From contig NZ_JADDRL010000038.1 of NCBI RefSeq assembly GCF_021538895.1, positions 19,709 through 83,708 on the forward strand: a stretch of 64,000 nucleotides of DNA. The letters run 5' to 3'. Both the position numbers and the translations under genes were made by a program. Within the stretch, counting starts at the first letter, position 1. Each line of letters begins with the position of its first letter. Under the pieces are notes generated by a model. That model ran no database searches, was not told the origin of the DNA, and was given only the letters and a program-made list of their open reading frames with translations. This document shows, piece after piece, positions 59,338 through 64,000 of the stretch. The DNA comes from Streptomyces olivochromogenes. Its GTDB lineage: Bacteria > Actinomycetota > Actinomycetes > Streptomycetales > Streptomycetaceae.

Positions 59338-60351
59338 GTGACCATGACTGGCAGGCGAACGACCCCTTCCCGCGGACTGGTGCTGGGCTGCGGCGGAACG
59401 CTCGGCGCGGCCTGGACCATCGGCGCACTGCATTCACTTGAGCAGATCGCGCAATGGGACCCACGTGACGCCGACGTCCTGGTGGGCACCTCGGCCGGCG
59501 CCGAGGTGGCGGCCATGCTCGGCAGCGGCATCGGCGTGGCGCAACTCCTGGCCGCGCAGCTCGCACGCCCAGATGCCCACCCCGAACTCCGACGCCACTT
59601 CGCGGCCCCTCCCCGCGGCCTGCCGCCACGGCCCGCGGTCTTCCCCGGATCGCCCCGCCTGGCGCGCCGCGCGCTGGGCGGCGGGGCGCCCACGCTGGCG
59701 GGCCTGTCCGGTTTGCTGCCGCAAGGACGTGGTTCGGCCGACTGGCTCGCGGCCCTGGCTGACGTCCTGGCTCCTGCCGGAGGCTGGGTCTCCCATCCCG
59801 CGACCTGGCTGGTGGCGACCGACTTCGACATGGGGCGGCGTACCCCTTTCGGACATCCGGACGTCCGGCCGATCGCCTTGCGTGACGCTCTGCGCGCGTC
59901 CTGGGCGGTTCCGGGTTGGTTTCCGCCCGTACGCATCTCCGGCCGGCGGTACGCGGACGGCGGCATCATGTCCACCGCCTCCCCCGACCTCCTTGTGTCC
60001 CGCGGCCTCGACGAGGTGTACGTCGTGGCGCCGATGAGTTCGTCCTCTCCCGTACCGCGCAGAGGCCTCGGCCGAGCGGAGGCGCTGCTCCGCCGCGTCA
60101 TGACCCGCACGCTGGACGCCGAATGCGCCGCGCTCCGGGCAGCGGGCACACGGGTCATCCGGATCGAGCCCGCTGCCGCCGACCTGAATGTGATGGGAGG
60201 CAACTTCATGGACGGCCGACGGCGCCTGACAGTCCTGGAAACATCCCTGCGCACGACACGAGCCATCGTCCGCGATCGCCTCAGGTCAGACGATTCACCC
60301 GCTCCGCAAACGCCCGTCGCCCGCGGCCTCGACGCTCGGACAGGAGCCTGA
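59338..60351 (+). CDS. Patatin-like phospholipase, operon with monooxygenase
   Basis: 337 residues. GLVLGCGGTLGAAWTIGALH (oxyanion loop), GTSAGAEVAAML (nucleophile Ser about residue 52) and RYADGGIMSTASPDLL (catalytic Asp) give a complete dyad. GTG at 59338 has GGAG 6 nt upstream; ATG at 59344 is an in-frame alternative. Stop at 60349-60351 sits next to the ribosome site of the monooxygenase gene one base on. Presumed lipid acyl hydrolase; paralogue in kind, not in close sequence, of the patatin at 50580. Confidence 0.87.
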   Translation: MTMTGRRTTPSRGLVLGCGGTLGAAWTIGALHSLEQIAQWDPRDADVLVGTSAGAEVAAMLGSGIGVAQLLAAQLARPDAHPELRRHFAAPPRGLPPRPAVFPGSPRLARRALGGGAPTLAGLSGLLPQGRGSADWLAALADVLAPAGGWVSHPATWLVATDFDMGRRTPFGHPDVRPIALRDALRASWAVPGWFPPVRISGRRYADGGIMSTASPDLLVSRGLDEVYVVAPMSSSSPVPRRGLGRAEALLRRVMTRTLDAECAALRAAGTRVIRIEPAAADLNVMGGNFMDGRRRLTVLETSLRTTRAIVRDRLRSDDSPAPQTPVARGLDARTGA

Positions 60352-60352
60352 C

Positions 60353-61870
60353 ATGCCCCGGCCCGACGCTCCCACAGCAGCCGCCTCCAGCGAAGTCCGC
60401 GACGTGGAGGTCCTGATCATCGGCAGCGGTCTGTCCGGCATCGGAGCCGCCATCAGGCTGCGCCAGGTAGGCGTGCACGACCTCGTCGTCATAGAGAAGG
60501 CGGACGACCTCGGCGGCACCTGGCGGGACAACACCTACCCGGGCTGCGCCTGCGACGTCCCCTCCGCCCTCTACTCGTACTCCTTCGCGCCCAATCCGGA
60601 GTGGACGCGTGCCTTCGCGGGCCAGCCCGAGATACGCGCGTATCTCCGTGACACTGCGGCCAGGTACGGCATTACCCCGCTCATCCGCTTCGGCACCGAG
60701 GTCACACGTGCGCAATGGCATCCCCACCAGGCCCGCTGGCATGTCGAGACCAACCGGGGCCGCTACACGGCCCGCATCCTGGTCGCGGCGGCAGGGCCTT
60801 GGCACGAACCACTGCTCCCCGACATCCCCGGCCTGGCCGATTTTCCTGGCGAGGTCTTCCACTCCTCGCGCTGGCGCCACGACCACGACCTGAGCGGCAC
60901 CCGCGTCGCCGTCGTCGGCAGCGGCGCGTCCGCCGTGCAGTTCGTCCCCGCCATCCAGCCACACGTCGGGCGACTGCACCTGTTCCAGCGCACCGCCCAA
61001 TGGGTGCTGCCCAAACCCGACCACTACGTGCCTCGTGCCGAGCGATGGCTGATGCGGCGCTTCCCGTCAGCCCAACGGGCTTTGCGGAACGCGGAGTACG
61101 CAGGGCTGGAGACCCTCGGCGTCGGCTTCCGCCACCCGTCCCTCCTGCGCGCGGTGCAGAAGGTGGGCACCCTCCACCTCAAAGCGGCGGTCAAGGAGCC
61201 TCAGTTGCGCCGAGCCCTCACACCCGACTACACCCTGGGCTGCAAACGGCTGCTGCTGTCGAACACGTATTACCCCGCCCTGACCCGGCCCAATGTCACC
61301 GTCCACGCCACGGCTGTCGCGGCCGTCCGCGGCAGCCGCGTCATCGGTGCGGACGGCAGCCGTGCGGACGTCGACACCATCATTCTGGGAACCGGCTTCC
61401 ACATCCTCGACATGCCCATCGCCCAACGGGTGTTCGACGCCGCCGGCGCCAGCCTCAACGACCATTGGAAGGGCAGCCCGGACGCCTATCTGGGGACGAC
61501 GGTCAGCGGATTCCCGAACGCGTTCGTCCTGCTCGGGCCACACCTCGGTACCGGGCACTCCTCCGCCTACACGATCCTTGAGGCACAACTGGACTACGTG
61601 ACAGCCGCTGTACGTCACTTCCGCGCGACAGGCTGGACGAGCATGAACGTACGCCCCGAGGTCCAGGCCGCCTTCAGCGCCGACGTCCAGCAGGCTCTGC
61701 CACGAACCGTTTACAACAGCGGAGGGTGTTCGAGCTACTACCTCGACGACAACGGCCGCAACAGCTTCAGTTGGCCCTGGTCGACAGGTCGGATGCGACG
61801 GCGCCTGGCCGACTTCGACCCCGAGGCGTACGACATCACTTCAAGCACACCGGGGGGTGTCACGGCGTAA
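60353..61870 (+). CDS. Flavin-containing (Baeyer-Villiger-type) monooxygenase
   Basis: 505 residues. FAD site VLIIGSGLSGIGAAIRLRQ, the DLGGTWRDNTYPGCACDVPS segment of the family, the fingerprint FPGEVFHSSRW (FxGxxxHxxxW) near residue 165 and the NADPH site VAVVGSGASAVQF. These enzymes insert oxygen into ketones or oxidise soft heteroatoms, using NADPH and O2. ATG at 60353 is coupled to the patatin gene. In actinomycetes such pairs are often TetR-regulated; the substrate here is unknown, possibly a ketone or lipid-derived compound. Confidence 0.9.
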   Translation: MPRPDAPTAAASSEVRDVEVLIIGSGLSGIGAAIRLRQVGVHDLVVIEKADDLGGTWRDNTYPGCACDVPSALYSYSFAPNPEWTRAFAGQPEIRAYLRDTAARYGITPLIRFGTEVTRAQWHPHQARWHVETNRGRYTARILVAAAGPWHEPLLPDIPGLADFPGEVFHSSRWRHDHDLSGTRVAVVGSGASAVQFVPAIQPHVGRLHLFQRTAQWVLPKPDHYVPRAERWLMRRFPSAQRALRNAEYAGLETLGVGFRHPSLLRAVQKVGTLHLKAAVKEPQLRRALTPDYTLGCKRLLLSNTYYPALTRPNVTVHATAVAAVRGSRVIGADGSRADVDTIILGTGFHILDMPIAQRVFDAAGASLNDHWKGSPDAYLGTTVSGFPNAFVLLGPHLGTGHSSAYTILEAQLDYVTAAVRHFRATGWTSMNVRPEVQAAFSADVQQALPRTVYNSGGCSSYYLDDNGRNSFSWPWSTGRMRRRLADFDPEAYDITSSTPGGVTA

Positions 61871-61969
61871 AGGTCGACGGGGGAAGACGACGGCGCCGGC
61901 GGCCTGCCGTGAAGTCGCCCGCATCCGAATCCGGTTGCCGCCTCGTGTCCGGCTGCGCATCCTGCTGGG

Positions 61970-62833
61970 ATGCGCTTCTCCATCAACATCCCCAACTTCG
62001 GTGACTTCGCCGACCCCCGTAACGTCGCGACCGTTGCGGCTGCCGCCGAACAGGCCGGCTGGGACGGGCTCTTCGTCTGGGACCACGTACTGCACCGGCG
62101 GCACCAGGGGCGTCCCTTCGGAGACCCCTGGATGCTGCTGACGGCAGCCGCGCTGGCGACCTCCCGCATCCGACTGGGCACCCTGCTGACGCCGGTCCCC
62201 CGTTACCGTCCGCAGCAACTGGCCCGCCAAGTGGCCACCCTGGACCACCTCAGCAACGGCCGGGTGACCTTCGCCGCGGGCCTGGGCGGTCCGATCGACG
62301 ACGAATACCGCAGCTTCGGCGACACCGCCGAGCCGCATCTCCTCGCCGAGCGGCTGGACGAGGGACTGGAGCTGTTGCGGCGCTTCTGGTCCGGCGAGCC
62401 GGTGAACCACCACGGCCGGCACTACGAAGTCCAGGACGTGACGCTGCTGCCCGCCACCGTGCAGCGGCCCGGTCCGCCGGTGTGGATCGGCGGGTTCTGG
62501 CCACGTCGCCTGCCCATGCGACGGGCAGCACGATGGGACGGCGCGGTGCCGCTCTTCGAGACGGCCCGGCACGGGCATGTGCCCGATGTGGCGGAGGTAC
62601 GGGACCTGATCGGCTATGTACGCAAGCACCGCACGCCCGATGCCGAGCGCCCCTTCGAGTTCGTGCTCGGCGGTGCCACGCCCCCGGACGCAGCGAAGGC
62701 CAAGGACGTGATCGGTCCACTGCACGACGCCGGCGCCACCTGGTGGGACGAGCGACAGATCCAGACCGGCCCCGACCTGGACCGCCTCGCTCCGGTGCTG
62801 CGCCGCATCGAGGCGGGGCCGCCGGTGGTCTGA
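61970..62833 (+). CDS. LLM-class flavin/F420-dependent oxidoreductase
   Basis: 287 residues, TIM barrel. Recognisable parts: RFSINIPNFGDFADPRNVAT at strand 1, GWDGLFVWDHVLHRRHQGRP at strand 2, RIRLGTLLTPVPRYRPQQLA and LDHLSNGRVTFAAGLGGPID. This is the F420-dependent subclass pattern. It follows the monooxygenase by 99 nt in the same direction and may be part of the same operon, though no ribosome site stands out. The substrate is unknown. Unlike the LLM protein at 27547 it is full length. Confidence 0.85.
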   Translation: MRFSINIPNFGDFADPRNVATVAAAAEQAGWDGLFVWDHVLHRRHQGRPFGDPWMLLTAAALATSRIRLGTLLTPVPRYRPQQLARQVATLDHLSNGRVTFAAGLGGPIDDEYRSFGDTAEPHLLAERLDEGLELLRRFWSGEPVNHHGRHYEVQDVTLLPATVQRPGPPVWIGGFWPRRLPMRRAARWDGAVPLFETARHGHVPDVAEVRDLIGYVRKHRTPDAERPFEFVLGGATPPDAAKAKDVIGPLHDAGATWWDERQIQTGPDLDRLAPVLRRIEAGPPVV

Positions 62834-62898
62834 TCAGCCATTCGAGCTGGCGCCGGACGCTTGAAGAAGAGAGCACCTACGACCCCATGAAGGAGCGG

Positions 62899-63000
62899 AT
62901 GACGCAGTGGCGGGTCTTGCACGGGGACGTCCTAATCGGTGAGTTCAGTGAGTACGGCTACGATCAGCCGTACTTCCTGATTTGCTGGCTCAACGGCCAC
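62899..63000 (+). pseudogene. Short fragment of a hypothetical protein
   Basis: From ATG at 62899, behind AAGGAGCGG, the reading MTQWRVLHGDVLIGEFSEYG resembles the start of a small actinomycete protein of unknown function, then turns into basic, low-complexity sequence. Probably truncated. Confidence 0.3.
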
Positions 63001-63474
63001 ACGATCCAGCAGGACGGTTCCCGGCCCCCGCTTCGCCGGCTTCCGCGACCTTGTCGCAGCCTGACCCGACCAGGAACAGTGAGGCGGCCGGAGCAAGCTC
63101 CGTCGCGCCCAGGCACCCGCTTTGCCGCGCCCTGGCATGTCGTCACACCTACGCGTAGAAGCGGTGCTTCACCAGACCACAGACCGGAACAAAGAGCGCG
63201 GACCGGCCTCGACCGCCTCACCTTCCACGCCCAACGACGAACCGGACAAAGAAACGCGGCCCCGGGCGGGGAGACTCGGTGATCACCCGGGCGCGGATTG
63301 AGACAACGCCACGCGGACTGCGTATCGCCTCACAAGGAAGCCGTCAGCCAACGCTCGCGGCCCGGCTCCCCCACACGTAACTACGACCCAACGCTCCCTC
63401 ACACACCGGCCAGTTCAGCGAATCGATCGGGTCCGGGACGGAATTCCACGGAGGTTGGTCGAGGAGGGCTATTC
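63001..63474. other. Spacer before the last ORF
   Basis: About 470 bases with no gene recognised. A GAGGAGG ribosome site at 63461-63467 belongs to the next ORF. Confidence 0.4.
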
Positions 63475-64000
63475 GTGGAAGTCAACGACACCGAACCGCT
63501 GCGTGCCCCCACCTGGGGGCCTGACCCCGCGCACGAGATCCAGAACTCGTTTCAGGCGGTTTTGGACGGTCTGGATGCCGCACGCGCCGACCTGTACGCG
63601 ATGAAGGAACGCAGCAGGACTGAAAGCCCGCCGCGGTCCTTCGACCACCCAGACGCAGCGGCCGGACACGGCGGCTCCATCCCCCTCACCCCGTCCCCCT
63701 CGTCGCCTGCGTACCCACGTACACAGGGCGTGGGACCTCGAACCCAACTGGTTCCTGTCCGCCCGCAAGGGCTCCCGCCGTCCGTCGCGAACCCACCGGG
63801 ATCCGGTCGCGCGCGGCTGGCCCCGCGGGAGGCCGTAGTCGAACCGCTGTGGTCACGCGGCATGCGACCCAAGGCAGTTCGCCCATCGCAGGCAGCAGTG
63901 CCGCCCACCGCGAGCAGCGCGGGCCCGGCGCAGGCCGAGCCGTCGGCAGCCTTCCCACCTCCCGCCCCTCTGTTGGACCGTGCGGGCCGAAGGACCGACT
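63475..64000 (+). CDS. Unrecognised Pro/Ser-rich protein (3' end beyond window)
   Basis: From GTG at 63475, 7 nt after GAGGAGG, the frame is open for 175 codons to the window edge. The start (EVNDTEPLRAPTWGPDPAHE, IQNSFQAVLDGLDAARADLY) looks like a folded helical segment; from about residue 50 it is rich in Pro, Ser, Ala and Arg without hydrophobic stretches, likely disordered. No family recognised. Good ribosome site and long open frame support a real gene. Confidence 0.55.
   Translation, partial: MEVNDTEPLRAPTWGPDPAHEIQNSFQAVLDGLDAARADLYAMKERSRTESPPRSFDHPDAAAGHGGSIPLTPSPSSPAYPRTQGVGPRTQLVPVRPQGLPPSVANPPGSGRARLAPREAVVEPLWSRGMRPKAVRPSQAAVPPTASSAGPAQAEPSAAFPPPAPLLDRAGRRTD

Noticed and set aside
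1..64000. CRISPR array or biosynthetic gene cluster
   Set aside because: No regularly spaced direct repeats and no polyketide, peptide or terpene synthase genes were found; the BtrH-like gene and haloperoxidase stand alone.

Overview
The window looks like a high-GC actinomycete chromosome, most likely Streptomyces. The base composition, many GTG starts, a SCO2400-type protein, an FGLLP-motif membrane protein, an ECF41 sigma factor and a polyol ABC operon without its own ATPase all fit. No rRNA, tRNA or CRISPR array was recognised. The mix of intact accessory genes with many decayed transposases and split genes resembles the variable arm of a linear Streptomyces chromosome; that placement is inference.

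Left part (1-12.1 kb): a carbonic anhydrase gene cut by the window edge; a DeoR-headed polyol uptake and oxidation operon (regulator, lipoprotein, two permeases, zinc dehydrogenase); a secreted PHB-depolymerase-like esterase; a secreted M64 peptidase; and an ArsR-type regulator divergent from an MFS transporter, with a perfect 14-bp-arm palindrome between them.

12.4-25.3 kb: two Tat-type exported FAD oxidases flank an exported vanadium haloperoxidase. Next come a decayed stress locus (IS30, Usp and CBS remnants beside one intact tandem Usp), a darcynin-SDR pair divergent from a LysR regulator, a translationally coupled MerR regulator and BtrH-like acyltransferase with a 15-bp-arm operator, and an HxlR regulator.

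25.2-30.4 kb: an IS605-type element (tnpA plus tnpB) sits inside an alpha/beta-hydrolase gene that belonged to an operon LLM oxidoreductase - hydrolase - HxlR, divergent from an Ohr/OsmC gene. Remnants of IS701 and IS5 elements follow, around a small VOC gene.

30.4-46.1 kb: cell-wall and envelope genes (a two-domain muramidase/amidase, a PBP4-type carboxypeptidase, lipoproteins, a large FGLLP membrane protein), a frameshifted maleylpyruvate-isomerase-type gene, a MarR regulator, a metallophosphoesterase-like secreted protein and an APC permease, with strong hairpin terminators.

46.8-64 kb: a small CsbD stress gene; a TetR regulator whose 18-bp operator is repeated exactly upstream of a patatin / PAP2-like / flippase-like operon; an ECF41 sigma factor between two decayed SDR genes; a type II NADH dehydrogenase; a PAS-GAF-SpoIIE-ATPase phosphatase; a second TetR divergent from a patatin and Baeyer-Villiger-type monooxygenase pair with three operator-like repeats; an LLM oxidoreductase; and an unrecognised ORF running off the right end.
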